A DNA stretch of 64,000 bases. Origin: an uncultured Lachnospiraceae bacterium. Lineage in GTDB: Bacteria > Bacillota > Clostridia > Lachnospirales > Lachnospiraceae. The stretch covers positions 124,001 through 188,000 of the forward strand of contig CAJTOL010000002.1 in assembly GCA_910577645.1 (NCBI GenBank), in the 5' to 3' direction. Positions 33,711 to 42,707 of this stretch are shown here, piece by piece (position 1 is the first letter of the stretch; every line of letters starts with the position of its first letter). The position numbers and the translations under genes are program-made. The notes below the pieces were generated by a model. It did not search any database and was not told the DNA's origin. It saw only the letters and a program-made list of their open reading frames with translations.

Positions 33711-34214
33711 ATGAAAGAAATACTATCTGTTGTGAAAAAAATCATGACAAAGCTTTTAGCCGGAATCGCAACCGTCCTGCTGTCTGTCATGACCCTGCTG
33801 GTTTTATACCAGGTATTTACCCGCTATATCTTAAACAGTCCGGCCGCCTTTACTGAGGAGCTGGTGCGCTATTTCTTAATCTGGACCAGTTTTATCGGCG
33901 CTGCCTATGCGTTTTTTACCAGACAGCATATGTGCCTGATTGTAGTTCGGGACAGCTTAAAGCCTGCCGGTAAGAAAGCCCTTATGGCGGCAGTAGATTT
34001 GTTGATTTTAGTATTTGCCCTGTTTGTTATTACCATCGGCGGCTTTAAGCTGGCAATGAGCGCTGAGAAGGTATTTTCCGCACTCCTTGGAATCCCCAGA
34101 AGCCTGGTTTACGCCGTGGCCCCCATTTCCGGAATCTTTATTATTGCAGCCCAGATTATCAACTTGTATGAAGATATTACCGGAATTGTTATTGAAGGAG
34201 GGAATGAAGAATGA
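33711..34214 (+). CDS. dctQ: TRAP transporter small permease (DctQ family)
   Basis: 167 residues with four membrane helices (about 17-40, 54-70, 90-112, 130-150). The family segment FTEELVRYFLIWTSFIGAAYAF is clear. It overlaps dctM by 4 nt (ATGA). RBS GGGGG upstream. Confidence 0.9.
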   Translation: MKEILSVVKKIMTKLLAGIATVLLSVMTLLVLYQVFTRYILNSPAAFTEELVRYFLIWTSFIGAAYAFFTRQHMCLIVVRDSLKPAGKKALMAAVDLLILVFALFVITIGGFKLAMSAEKVFSALLGIPRSLVYAVAPISGIFIIAAQIINLYEDITGIVIEGGNEE

Positions 34215-35512
34215 GTATAGGAGCTACCACTATCATCCTGTTTGCGGTTTTTGGACTGCTGCTGTTTGCCAGCTGCCCCATTTCCGTCAGTATCGTAATC
34301 TCTTCCATTGTTGCGGCTGTTTCCTCTCTGTCCTGGGATCAGATTACCTTTATCACCATGCAGAAGATGAACAGCGGAGTAGAAAGTTTTTCCCTGCTTG
34401 CAATCCCGCTCTTTATTTTAGCTGGAAACATTATGAACAACGGCGGTATCGCCAGACGATTAGTAAATTTTGCAAAGCTTTTCGTAGGCTGGTTCCCCGG
34501 CTCCTTAGCCCAGGCAAATATTGTGGGAAATATGCTGTTTGGCGCTCTGTCCGGATCTTCTGTTGCCGCGGCATCGGCAATGGGCGGCTGTATCTATCCT
34601 ATTCAGAAGGACGAAGGCTATGATCCGGCCTTTGCCACCGCAGTAAATATTGCTTCCGCTCCTACCGGGCTTTTGATTCCGCCTACCAGCGCATTTATCG
34701 TGTACTCTACAGTAGCAGGCGGCGTGTCCATCTCCACTTTGTTTATGGCAGGATATGTTCCCGGTATTTTGATGGGAGCAGGCTCTATGGTAGTTGCGTT
34801 TATTTATGCAAAAAAGCACAAATATCCGGTATCCGGAAAAGCCGCTATGTCTGATGTCATTAAGGTTACACTGGAGGCGCTTCCCAGCCTGCTGTTAATT
34901 GTCATCGTCATCGGAGGTATTGTGGGGGGGATCTTCACTGCAACTGAGGGCGCAGGCATTTGCGTACTGTACTGCCTGATTCTGTCTCTGTGCTACAAGA
35001 GCCTGACCATGAAATCCTTTATGAAGATCCTGGTAAACAGCGCCTGCACCAGCGGCATTATCCTGTTTTTGATTTCCGCTTCCTCCGCCATGTCCTTTGT
35101 TATGGCGTATTCCGGAATCCCGGCAGCCATCAGCTCTGCCATTATGTCCGTATCGACCAACAAGTATGTGATTTTCCTGCTGATGAACATTATCCTGATG
35201 GTAGTAGGAATGTTTATGGATATTACCCCGGCAATCCTGATTTTTACTCCGATTTTCCTGCCTATTGCAGAGAGCCTGGGAATGTCCAACATCCAGTTTG
35301 GAGTTATGCTGATTTTCAACATGTGCTTAGGAAACATTACCCCGCCGGTAGGCTCTGTACTGTTTGTAGGCTGCGGCATCAGCAAGATCAGCATCGAAGA
35401 AGTAACCAGGACCCTGCTTCCCTATTTTGCAGTATTATTCCTGATTTTAATGGCAGTCACCTATGTCCCGGCATTATCTTTAGGCGTTCCATCCCTCATG
35501 GGGCTCCTGTAA
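34211..35512 (+). CDS. dctM: TRAP transporter large permease (DctM family)
   Basis: 433 residues, about 12 membrane helices, standard length. Recognisable segments: SFSLLAIPLFILAGNIMN, GSSVAAASAMG, IPPTSAFIVYSTVAGGVS, and near the C-terminus GNITPPVGSVLFVG. Together with dctPQ it forms a complete Na+-coupled importer. The operon end carries an unusual row of hairpins. Confidence 0.94.
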   Translation: MSIGATTIILFAVFGLLLFASCPISVSIVISSIVAAVSSLSWDQITFITMQKMNSGVESFSLLAIPLFILAGNIMNNGGIARRLVNFAKLFVGWFPGSLAQANIVGNMLFGALSGSSVAAASAMGGCIYPIQKDEGYDPAFATAVNIASAPTGLLIPPTSAFIVYSTVAGGVSISTLFMAGYVPGILMGAGSMVVAFIYAKKHKYPVSGKAAMSDVIKVTLEALPSLLLIVIVIGGIVGGIFTATEGAGICVLYCLILSLCYKSLTMKSFMKILVNSACTSGIILFLISASSAMSFVMAYSGIPAAISSAIMSVSTNKYVIFLLMNIILMVVGMFMDITPAILIFTPIFLPIAESLGMSNIQFGVMLIFNMCLGNITPPVGSVLFVGCGISKISIEEVTRTLLPYFAVLFLILMAVTYVPALSLGVPSLMGLL

Positions 35513-35572
35513 CAAAAACTTGACCCGCCTTTCCTGTGTGTTTATAATAGATTATAACCGTTTAGACGGCGG

Positions 35573-35683
35573 GGAATTTGACAAGAAGTTTTACGTCAAG
35601 CTTGCTTGTAAGAAAAACTTCTTGTCAAATTCCACATCGGATGGACATCCGATGCTTCTTGTCCGGCGCAGCCGGGCAAGAAG
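35573..35683 (+). repeat. Three consecutive hairpins after the TRAP operon
   Basis: Hairpin 1: 20-bp perfect arms (35573-35592 and 35614-35633) with an inner CAAGC/GCTTG stem. Hairpin 2: CATCGGATG-GA-CATCCGATG (35635-35654). Hairpin 3: CTTCTTGTCCGGC-GCA-GCCGGGCAAGAAG (35655-35683, one G-U). They follow each other with no spacing of more than one base. CTTCTTG occurs in both hairpins 1 and 3, so alternative pairing is possible. No strong T-run follows. Likely a palindromic mobile or processing element. Confidence 0.8.
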
Positions 35684-35739
35684 ACCCCTTTAAACTGCTG
35701 CAATTGTTCTAAAAGAAAACAGAAGGCAGGTAACTCCTC

Positions 35740-36234
35740 ATGATATGGATTTACAAATACCAATCCCCACTGGGGGCGGTCACCATGGCTGCCAGGGGAA
35801 ATGCATTGATCGGTCTGTGGTTTGACGGACAAAAATATTTCGGAGCAACTCTTACAGAAGACTGTGAAGAAAAGCAGCTGCCGGTTTTTCATGAGGCAGA
35901 GCGCTGGCTGAATACTTATTTTAAAGGGGTGCTTCCGGATTTCATGCCGCCTATTGAGACAGGCGGAACAAATTTCCAGAGAGAAGTGTGGGATATATTA
36001 AAAACCATTCCCTACGGAAAAACCATGACATACGGACAGATTGGAGCAGAAATAGCAAAGAGAAGAGGGCTTTCCAGCATGTCAGCCCAGGCTGTGGGCA
36101 GCGCAGTTGGGAGAAACCCCATCTCCATCCTGATTCCATGCCACAGGGTTGTGGGAGCTGATGGAAGCTTAACCGGATATGCCGGGGGAATAGAGAAAAA
36201 GAGGGCGCTGCTTACCCTGGAAAAGGCAATGTGA
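35740..36234 (+). CDS. ogt: Methylated-DNA-[protein]-cysteine S-methyltransferase
   Basis: 164 residues. N-terminal domain (1-75), then the DNA-binding/active-site domain with the motif IPCHRVVG (acceptor Cys134) and the helix-turn-helix region YGQIGAEIAKR and AVGSAVGRNP. Removes O6-alkyl groups from guanine. Monocistronic; followed by a bidirectional terminator. Confidence 0.95.
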   Translation: MIWIYKYQSPLGAVTMAARGNALIGLWFDGQKYFGATLTEDCEEKQLPVFHEAERWLNTYFKGVLPDFMPPIETGGTNFQREVWDILKTIPYGKTMTYGQIGAEIAKRRGLSSMSAQAVGSAVGRNPISILIPCHRVVGADGSLTGYAGGIEKKRALLTLEKAM

Positions 36235-36246
36235 AGGGAATCAAAT

Positions 36247-36288
36247 AAAGACAGCATAAAAAGCATTCCTGCCTTTTATGCTGTCTTT
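36247..36288. terminator. Bidirectional terminator (ogt / DUF5610-like gene)
   Basis: A perfect 15-bp stem (36247-36261 with 36274-36288) with 12-nt loop; A-rich on one side and T-rich on the other, so it works on both strands. Confidence 0.9.
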
Positions 36289-36310
36289 CATCTGTGCAAC
36301 CTCTTATTCA

Positions 36311-36946
36311 TTAGTTAGCAGCCCCATGGCTCTTGTAATACTCATCAAACAGATTATTTACTGCAGTATGGGTCTCTCCACAGATGGAGGGAAGAGATCC
36401 GCCCCATGCGGCGCCTGCCTGCTTAAAGCCTTTTTCTACAGCAGCCTGCATTTCCTTCATTTTCTCTACGTCATCCCCTGCAACGGCATGAGCAAAATCA
36501 AAAATTCTCTGGGAGGTCTGAGATACGCCCCAGAAGCCGTTCTCGGAAATTGCCTGGGTAGCTTCCTCCTTGGTTTTTGCATCAACGGTATAATTTCCGC
36601 TTGCTACAAATTTCCAGAAGTTGTCGCCGCTTGCCATAGCGCCGTTAATACCCTGCTTGTGGAAGGTCTGAAGCATCATATTGGTAAAACGGGACATCTG
36701 ATTATCTAAATCGGATTTTAAGCTTTTTACCAGAGAAGCACGTTCAGATTTACTCATTTTGGAAATATCGGGAGTACTGCTAATCTCTACGCGGTCGGTA
36801 TCCGGTTTCTTTGCCTCAGAAGCAGCAGCTTCCGTTTCATTCTTGGGTGCTGCGGGTTTTGTGGAAGCAGTGGGTGCGCTGGTATAGGCGCTCTGCACTG
36901 CAGTTGCATTTTTGCTGTAGGTTATGTCATTTAACATAGACATCAT
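36311..36946 (-). CDS. DUF5610-like protein of unknown function
   Basis: 211 residues. The first 65 are Ala/Thr/Pro-rich and disordered; the rest is helical with the pattern SENGFWGVSQTSQRIFDFAHAVAG...VEKGFKQAGAAWGGSLPSI, which resembles DUF5610 domains known from cell-surface and flagellum-associated proteins. No signal peptide. RBS AAAGGAGG just upstream of ATG 36946. Single gene between two terminators. No flagellar genes are in the window. Confidence 0.6.
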   Translation of the reverse strand: MMSMLNDITYSKNATAVQSAYTSAPTASTKPAAPKNETEAAASEAKKPDTDRVEISSTPDISKMSKSERASLVKSLKSDLDNQMSRFTNMMLQTFHKQGINGAMASGDNFWKFVASGNYTVDAKTKEEATQAISENGFWGVSQTSQRIFDFAHAVAGDDVEKMKEMQAAVEKGFKQAGAAWGGSLPSICGETHTAVNNLFDEYYKSHGAAN

Positions 36947-37243
36947 ACACGCCTCCTTTTAAGATAATATACATTTTTTAACTTCGTAAATGGAGATGCC
37001 GCAAAATGGAGCCGGCAGTTTTTTGCTGACAGAAAATTTCTTTCTTTCACTCAGCACATCCCCTTCTATAATTACTATATCGGCAGCTTTTACCAGGAAA
37101 TAAAGGAAATTGCCATAAATATGAAAAAATTGTAATGGTTTGGCCATGTCAAATTCTTTACGGGCCCGCCGGTATATGATAAAGTAAAAGGAATACCAAG
37201 ATTAAGGGAGCTCTTTACAATTCGCAGACATAAGAGAGGAAGG
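36947..37243. other. Divergent intergenic region (297 nt)
   Basis: Holds the promoters of the DUF5610-like gene (minus) and of the SNF2 gene (plus). A GGGCCCGCC patch lies at about 37160-37172. I see no gene, riboswitch or clear repeat, and no promoter close enough to consensus to name. Confidence 0.4.
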
Positions 37244-40200
37244 ATGCAGATGCTGCTTGTAAATACAATCCGGAGGGAATGTTTTTCCGCCACCTATCAA
37301 AAAGGGGCCAATCTCTATCTGTCAGATAAAATTGAAAACCGGTCCATTGAGGAAAAGGATCGGGAGAGCCGGATTAAGGCGGATGTCATCGGCAGCGGAA
37401 GGCAGAGGTATAAAACCAGCGTTACCATAAGCGATGACGATGATATTATAGAATATTCCTGTACTTGCCCGGCTTATTCCAGCTATTTTGGCATGTGTAA
37501 GCATTGCGTGGCTCTGGCCCTGTCTTACCGTGGATACCAGCTTGCAAAGGAAAAGAAGGGCAGGGAGCAGGATCTCAGGCCGGGAAAGACAGGCATTTCT
37601 AAAATAGCGGCTCCCAAAGCGGATCAGAAGAAAGTCCGGCCGGTTACCTCAAGCCAGTTAAAAACCATGATTTCAAGCTACGCTTCCATGGGAAAAAGCA
37701 GGTTTATGGAAGGATACGGGGGAGAGATCCAGCTGATTCCTGAGTTTGACAGCTTTGGCCAGAATATGTCTGTAGAATTTAAAATCGGGTCTCAAAGGAA
37801 ATATGTGTTGAAAAACATCTGTAAATTTCTGGACTGTGTGGAAAAGGGGGCCTATGATTCTTATGGAAAGAGTTTAGGCTTTGTCCATACCCGGGATGCG
37901 TTTACAGAGGAAGCCCTTCAGTGGATTGACCTGCTGGCTTCCCTTCTTCGGGCCAGGTATCACAATTTTTCCTTTTCCAGCCAAAGCTATTCCAGCAATT
38001 TCAGAAAAATTTCTCTCCAGTCCCTGGGGCTGGAAAAGTGCTTTCAGATGTATATGGGAAAGGTTTTCCAGGCAGGAGGGAAGGAATATGAGATAAGGGA
38101 TGAGAATCCCAGGCTCAGGCTGACGGTGACGGCAGAGGGGGAAAACGGTGTCCGGCTGAAAATGGATCCCATTCAGGCTATTTACGGAAGCTCCAGACGG
38201 TATCTGGTATCCGGTCAGACCATTTATCAATGCAGCCCGGAATTTTCCGTGAAGGTATGGCCGGCTCTTTTGGCTCTGAATGCGGTGAAACCGGAAGGGT
38301 TTTCTTATCATTATGGCCAGGAAGAGGCTCTTTATCTGGATAAAGAAGATTTCAGGGGATTTTTCGGGAATGTGGCTCCTGTTTTAGAGCCATATCTGGA
38401 GATTGTCACCGAAAATTTTGACCCGGAGCAGTACCGGCCAAGGGAGGCGGAGCTTTGCGTCTATCTGGAATATGAAGAGGAAGCCCCCTGTTCCATTCAG
38501 GCAAGGGCGGAGGCCGTGTATGGGGATGCGGTCTATGATATCTTTGAGGACATGGACCTGGAGAAAGAGTACCGGGATGTGGAAAAGGAACGGATCCTGA
38601 CAGAAGAGTTAAGGAAGTACTTTACATTTCAGAAGACAAAAAGCGGATATCTGGGATACTGTCCCGGGGAGGAAGAACTCTATGATTTGCTGAAAAACGG
38701 TCTGGAACGGCTTTATAAAATAACGTCCCTTATGATAGACGAAAAGATAAGAGGAATCCGCCTGGTGAAATCTCCAAGGGTGACTGTAGGCGTAAGCCTT
38801 CAGGAAGGGATGCTGGACTTTTCTCTGGAATCGGAGGATATGAGCCTGGCGGAGATGGAAAGTATCCTGGCCTCCCTTCGGAGAAAAAAGAAGTTTTACC
38901 GGATGAAAACAGGAGACTTTATCAGCCTGGAAAATAACGGGCTTTCCCTGATTTCCGATTTGTCTTCCGGGCTTCAGATTCCGGCAGGGGAGCTGGAGGA
39001 GGGACATTTTAAGGCGCCGGGATACCGGGCGGCATACGTTTCCGAGGCAGTAAAGGAGGCAGGGGAAGGAGTCAATATCAGGCGCAGCACAGAATTCAGG
39101 CGTCTGATCCGGGACATGAAGAGCTATTCTGACAGCGACTTTGAGGTTCCTAATGGGATAAATGCCAAGCTAAGGGGTTACCAGAAAGATGGTTTTCGGT
39201 GGCTGGCCACCCTGGACGCCTGGGGATTCGGCGGAATTTTGGCAGATGACATGGGGCTGGGGAAGACCTTGCAGGTCATTGCGTTTTTTCAGATGAAAAA
39301 GGAAAATGGGCTGATTGTATGTCCCGCCTCCCTGGTATACAATTGGGAGAGCGAATTAAAACGGTTTGCCCCGGAGCTAAAGCCCCATATCATTGCGGGA
39401 GCTGCAAAGGACAGAAAAGTACAGATAGAAAATATGCCGGAAGAAAAAGGGGGAGAGATTTTTATTACCTCCTACGATCTTTTGAAAAAGGACATTTCTT
39501 TTTATAAAGATAAAAAAATTTACTGCGTTATTGCAGATGAAGCCCAATATCTGAAAAATGCAGGAACCCAGACTGCAAAGGCAGTAAAGCAGCTCCGGGC
39601 CCAAAGGCGTTTTGCCCTGACAGGGACGCCCATTGAAAACCAGCTAAGCGATCTGTGGAGTATTTTTGACTTTATTATGCCCGGATATCTCTACGGCTAC
39701 AGCCGGTTTCGGGAAGAACTGGAGCTTCCTGCCGTGGCCAGAAAGGATGAGGACGCTCTCAGACGTCTGAAAATGCTGGTAACCCCCTTTATTCTCCGGA
39801 GAAAGAAAAAGGATGTGCTGAAGGATCTGCCGGATAAGCTGGAAGAGGTAGTATATACCCGCATGGAGGAAGAACAGAGAAAGATTTACGATGCCCATGT
39901 AAAACGGCTGCGGATGGAGCTGGCAGGCCAGAGCGAGGAAGAGTATAATCAGAATAAGATAAAATATCTGGCAGAGCTTACCAGGCTGCGGATGATTTGC
40001 TGCTGCCCGGCTCTGTGCTTTGAAGGTTATAATGGGGGTTCCGCCAAGACCGAGATGTGCATGGAATTAATCGAAAACGCAGTGTCAGGCGGCCACTGCC
40101 TGCTGGTATTTTCCCAATTTACCAGGATGCTGGATATCCTTTCAGAGGAACTGAAAAAGCGGAAAATAGAGTTTCTGTACTTGTCCGGACAAAATACCAA

Positions 40201-40549
40201 GGAGGAGCGTAAGAGTATGGTGGAACGGTTTTCATCAGGAGAGATCCCGGTATTTTTAATCTCCCTGAAGGCCGGGGGAACCGGGCTTAACCTTACGGCG
40301 GCAGACATGGTGATTCACTATGATCCCTGGTGGAATAAAGCAGCCATGGATCAGGCCAGCGACAGGGCTCACCGGATTGGCCAGGAAAATGTGGTTACGG
40401 TGATGAACCTGGTGGTCAGAGACTCGGTGGAGGAGAAAATTATCGCCCTGCAGCAGAAAAAGGCAGAGATGGCGGATGCAGTTATGGATGGCAGCGGAAT
40501 TTCCCAGCACAGGCTGACCAGGGAAGATTTGCTGAAATGTCTGACATAG
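37244..40549 (+). CDS. SWIM zinc-finger SNF2-family helicase/ATPase
   Basis: 1101 residues. The SWIM motif CTCPAYSSYFGMCKHC (CxCx-n-CxH) lies at about residues 73-88, followed by an SNF2-associated region (about 130-620). The ATPase has DDMGLGKTLQ (Walker A), DEAQYLKN (Walker B), LTGTPIENQLSDLWS (motif III), SLKAGGTGLNLTAAD (motif V) and DRAHRIGQ (motif VI). Such proteins translocate on double-stranded DNA; many are in generic or defence-associated contexts, though no partner nuclease or methylase is here. ATG 37250 (third codon) has the better RBS spacing (GGAAGG at 37238) and may be the true start. Followed 28 nt later by a coiled-coil gene. Confidence 0.93.
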   Translation: MQMLLVNTIRRECFSATYQKGANLYLSDKIENRSIEEKDRESRIKADVIGSGRQRYKTSVTISDDDDIIEYSCTCPAYSSYFGMCKHCVALALSYRGYQLAKEKKGREQDLRPGKTGISKIAAPKADQKKVRPVTSSQLKTMISSYASMGKSRFMEGYGGEIQLIPEFDSFGQNMSVEFKIGSQRKYVLKNICKFLDCVEKGAYDSYGKSLGFVHTRDAFTEEALQWIDLLASLLRARYHNFSFSSQSYSSNFRKISLQSLGLEKCFQMYMGKVFQAGGKEYEIRDENPRLRLTVTAEGENGVRLKMDPIQAIYGSSRRYLVSGQTIYQCSPEFSVKVWPALLALNAVKPEGFSYHYGQEEALYLDKEDFRGFFGNVAPVLEPYLEIVTENFDPEQYRPREAELCVYLEYEEEAPCSIQARAEAVYGDAVYDIFEDMDLEKEYRDVEKERILTEELRKYFTFQKTKSGYLGYCPGEEELYDLLKNGLERLYKITSLMIDEKIRGIRLVKSPRVTVGVSLQEGMLDFSLESEDMSLAEMESILASLRRKKKFYRMKTGDFISLENNGLSLISDLSSGLQIPAGELEEGHFKAPGYRAAYVSEAVKEAGEGVNIRRSTEFRRLIRDMKSYSDSDFEVPNGINAKLRGYQKDGFRWLATLDAWGFGGILADDMGLGKTLQVIAFFQMKKENGLIVCPASLVYNWESELKRFAPELKPHIIAGAAKDRKVQIENMPEEKGGEIFITSYDLLKKDISFYKDKKIYCVIADEAQYLKNAGTQTAKAVKQLRAQRRFALTGTPIENQLSDLWSIFDFIMPGYLYGYSRFREELELPAVARKDEDALRRLKMLVTPFILRRKKKDVLKDLPDKLEEVVYTRMEEEQRKIYDAHVKRLRMELAGQSEEEYNQNKIKYLAELTRLRMICCCPALCFEGYNGGSAKTEMCMELIENAVSGGHCLLVFSQFTRMLDILSEELKKRKIEFLYLSGQNTKEERKSMVERFSSGEIPVFLISLKAGGTGLNLTAADMVIHYDPWWNKAAMDQASDRAHRIGQENVVTVMNLVVRDSVEEKIIALQQKKAEMADAVMDGSGISQHRLTREDLLKCLT

Positions 40550-40577
40550 CAGAGTACCGGGCGCAAGGAGGTTTATT

Positions 40578-41513
40578 ATGGCATTGCATGACTATGAATT
40601 AAAAAAGCTTCAGGAGGAAGCGGCAAAAAAAGCCGGGCTGGAGCTTAGAATCAGAGAATTAAACAGACAGAAGGAGGAACTGACTGTCAGAGCCCGGCAG
40701 CTGGAATGGATAAAATCGAAAGAGCAGTCGGATGTGGACAGGCTGGAAGGGCACAGTCTGGCGGCATTTTTCTATGGGGTTATCGGAAAAATGGATGAAA
40801 AGTTAAACAAGGAAAGAGAAGAGGCCTATGCCGCCAAAGTAAAATATGACACAGCCGCCTATGAGCTGATGGCTGTGTCGGAAGAACTGGAACAGTGTCA
40901 GGCACAGCTTAGGAGATTAAAAAGCTGCGAACAGCGCTATGAGGAAATGTTAAAGGAAAAGAGCCGGGAAATGAAAAGAGCCGCCGGGCTGCCCGGAAAA
41001 GAAATTTTGAAATTAGAAGAACAGGAGACCTATTTGGAGAGCCAGAAAAGGGAAGTACAAGAAGCCATCCGGGCCGGAAGAGAAGCCCTTGACACATCAG
41101 AATCTATCCTTGTAAGCCTTGGCAGCGCAGAAAACTGGGGAACCTGGGATCTGATAGGCGGAGGCCTGATGACGGATATGATCAAGCACAGCAAGCTGGA
41201 TGAAGCGCAAAACCAGGTGACAACCCTTCAGGAAACCCTGAGAAGATTTAAAACAGAGCTTGCAGACATTGAGATTCAGGCGGATCTCCAGGTGGGCGTC
41301 GATGGTTTTATGCGTTTTGCAGATGTTTTCTTTGACGGGCTTTTTGTGGACTGGGCGGTAATGAATAAAATCAGCAACTCCAAGTCTCAGGTACAGGATA
41401 CCAAGGCGCAGATAGAGAGGGTTTTAAACCATCTGCATTCCCTGGACAGGGAAATCCAGGCAGAGTTAGAAGGAACCAGACAGAAACGGAAGGATTTGAT
41501 TATCAATGCATAA
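40578..41513 (+). CDS. Coiled-coil protein of unknown function
   Basis: 311 residues, highly charged (Glu/Lys/Gln) with long heptad stretches at about 1-50, 75-140, 145-175 and 205-240. The middle (residues about 180-205, GTWDLIGGGLMTDMIKHSKLDEA) is Gly-rich and conserved-looking. No membrane span or enzyme motif. Strong RBS AAGGAGG. It sits between a SNF2 ATPase and overlaps the SpoU methylase gene by 8 nt, so it is co-expressed with both. Function unknown. Confidence 0.7.
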   Translation: MALHDYELKKLQEEAAKKAGLELRIRELNRQKEELTVRARQLEWIKSKEQSDVDRLEGHSLAAFFYGVIGKMDEKLNKEREEAYAAKVKYDTAAYELMAVSEELEQCQAQLRRLKSCEQRYEEMLKEKSREMKRAAGLPGKEILKLEEQETYLESQKREVQEAIRAGREALDTSESILVSLGSAENWGTWDLIGGGLMTDMIKHSKLDEAQNQVTTLQETLRRFKTELADIEIQADLQVGVDGFMRFADVFFDGLFVDWAVMNKISNSKSQVQDTKAQIERVLNHLHSLDREIQAELEGTRQKRKDLIINA

Positions 41514-42396
41514 TATCAATGTTATTACGGATTTTTCGGCGCCGGAACTGGATATTTATGCCCGGCTTTCTGAGGGCCAGCTGCTCCACTATTATGAGCC
41601 GGACAGGGGGATCTTTATTGCAGAAAGTCCCAAGGTTATCGGAAGGGCACTGGATGCCGGATACGAACCCGTCTCCTTTTTGCTGGAGACAAGGCACATA
41701 GAAGGGGAGGCCAGGGAGCTTCTTGCCCGGTGCAGGGATATTCCGGTTTATACGGCGGAATTTGATGTGCTCACGAAACTCACCGGTTTTCAGCTTACCC
41801 GGGGCGTCCTCTGCGCCATGCGCCGCCGCTGTCTGCCGGATGTGCCAAGTCTTTGCAGGAAAGCTACCCGGATAGCGGTTCTGGAAAATGTAATGAATCC
41901 CGCCAATGTGGGAGCAATTTTCCGGTCAGCCGCCGCTTTGGGGATGGATGGGGTATTGCTGACGCCGGGATGCAGCGATCCCCTGTACCGCCGGGCCTCC
42001 AGGGTCAGCATGGGAACGGTATTTCAGGTTCCCTGGACTTTTTTTGCAGAGAATCCGGCAAAAAGTTCCGGTGACCCCCTTGGCCAAAGATATGAAAAAG
42101 ATGAGAGCTGGCCTGAAAAAGGCATGAACATTTTAAAAGAATTGGGGTTTAAAACCGTGGCAATGGCGCTGCGGGACGATTCCATAAGCCTTACGGATCC
42201 GGCGCTGAAAACGGAGGAGAAGCTGGCAATTATTTTGGGAACAGAAGGGGACGGCCTGGCAGACAGAACCATAGCAGACTGCGATTATACGGTTCGGATC
42301 CCTATGGCGCGAAATGTGGATTCCCTTAATGCGTCCGTGGCAGGGGCCATTGCGTTTTGGGAGCTGGGGAATAAAATTCCGGAGAGAGAAGTGTAA
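41506..42396 (+). CDS. SpoU/TrmH-family RNA 2'-O-methyltransferase
   Basis: 296 residues. An N-terminal L30e-like substrate-binding domain (about 1-115) is followed by the SPOUT domain with all three motifs: NVMNPANVGAIFRSAAALG (motif 1), LGTEGDGL (motif 2) and IPMARNVDSLNASVAGAI (motif 3). Uses SAM to methylate ribose in rRNA or tRNA; the target cannot be read from sequence. Followed by a hairpin without a T-run. Confidence 0.9.
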   Translation: MHNINVITDFSAPELDIYARLSEGQLLHYYEPDRGIFIAESPKVIGRALDAGYEPVSFLLETRHIEGEARELLARCRDIPVYTAEFDVLTKLTGFQLTRGVLCAMRRRCLPDVPSLCRKATRIAVLENVMNPANVGAIFRSAAALGMDGVLLTPGCSDPLYRRASRVSMGTVFQVPWTFFAENPAKSSGDPLGQRYEKDESWPEKGMNILKELGFKTVAMALRDDSISLTDPALKTEEKLAIILGTEGDGLADRTIADCDYTVRIPMARNVDSLNASVAGAIAFWELGNKIPEREV

Positions 42397-42499
42397 AAAG
42401 AGCCACTTGTAAAACAAGCGGCTCTGGTGTATAATCTAATCAGAAAGGTTTATCGGACACGAAGTTCCGATTGCCCTCTGTGAAAATTGTTTATTAAAG

Positions 42500-42545
42500 A
42501 ATAAGCATCCTCACTTTAGGCGGTTGGGATGCTTATTTCTTTTTA
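42500..42545 (+). terminator. Rho-independent terminator
   Basis: AATAAGCATCC pairs with GGATGCTTATT, followed by TCTTTTTA. Probably ends the SNF2/coiled-coil/SpoU unit. Confidence 0.8.
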
Positions 42546-42641
42546 TGATTGTCTATGTAAGACAGAGCCGCAAAAATGCCATAAAAAGAGCACTGGATTT
42601 AATTTAAGGTCAAACCAAAAGTCTGCAGCAAAGTCTGACGA

Positions 42642-42670
42642 TTGACGAACCCCTGCTATTTCGGTATAAT
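42642..42670 (+). promoter_or_regulatory. Promoter of the fic gene
   Basis: TTGACG (42642-42647), 17-nt spacer, TATAAT (42665-42670), 37 nt before the start codon at 42708. It excludes the longer upstream reading of the fic frame. Confidence 0.8.
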
Positions 42671-42707
42671 CTCAGTAACAGGAAACACTTTCAGGAGGAT
42701 ACGCGGC

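Larger units (their letters stand above)
42397..42707 (+). other. Non-coding region with hairpins and Fic promoter (311 nt)
   Basis: Contains, in order: stem AGAGCC-A-CTTGT / ACAAG-C-GGCTCT (42399-42425) without T-run; a small ATCGGA/TCCGAT stem (about 42452-42471); an 11-bp terminator stem (42500-42510 with 42527-42537, then TCTTTTT); and the fic promoter. No gene seen. Confidence 0.6.

Noticed and set aside
37244..40549. Defence island (DISARM- or phage-exclusion-like) around the SNF2 ATPase
   Set aside because: No methylase, nuclease or phospholipase partner is adjacent; only a coiled-coil protein and a SpoU RNA methylase.
42642..42707. Longer N-terminus for the Fic protein
   Set aside because: This stretch contains a near-consensus promoter (TTGACG-17-TATAAT), so it cannot be coding.
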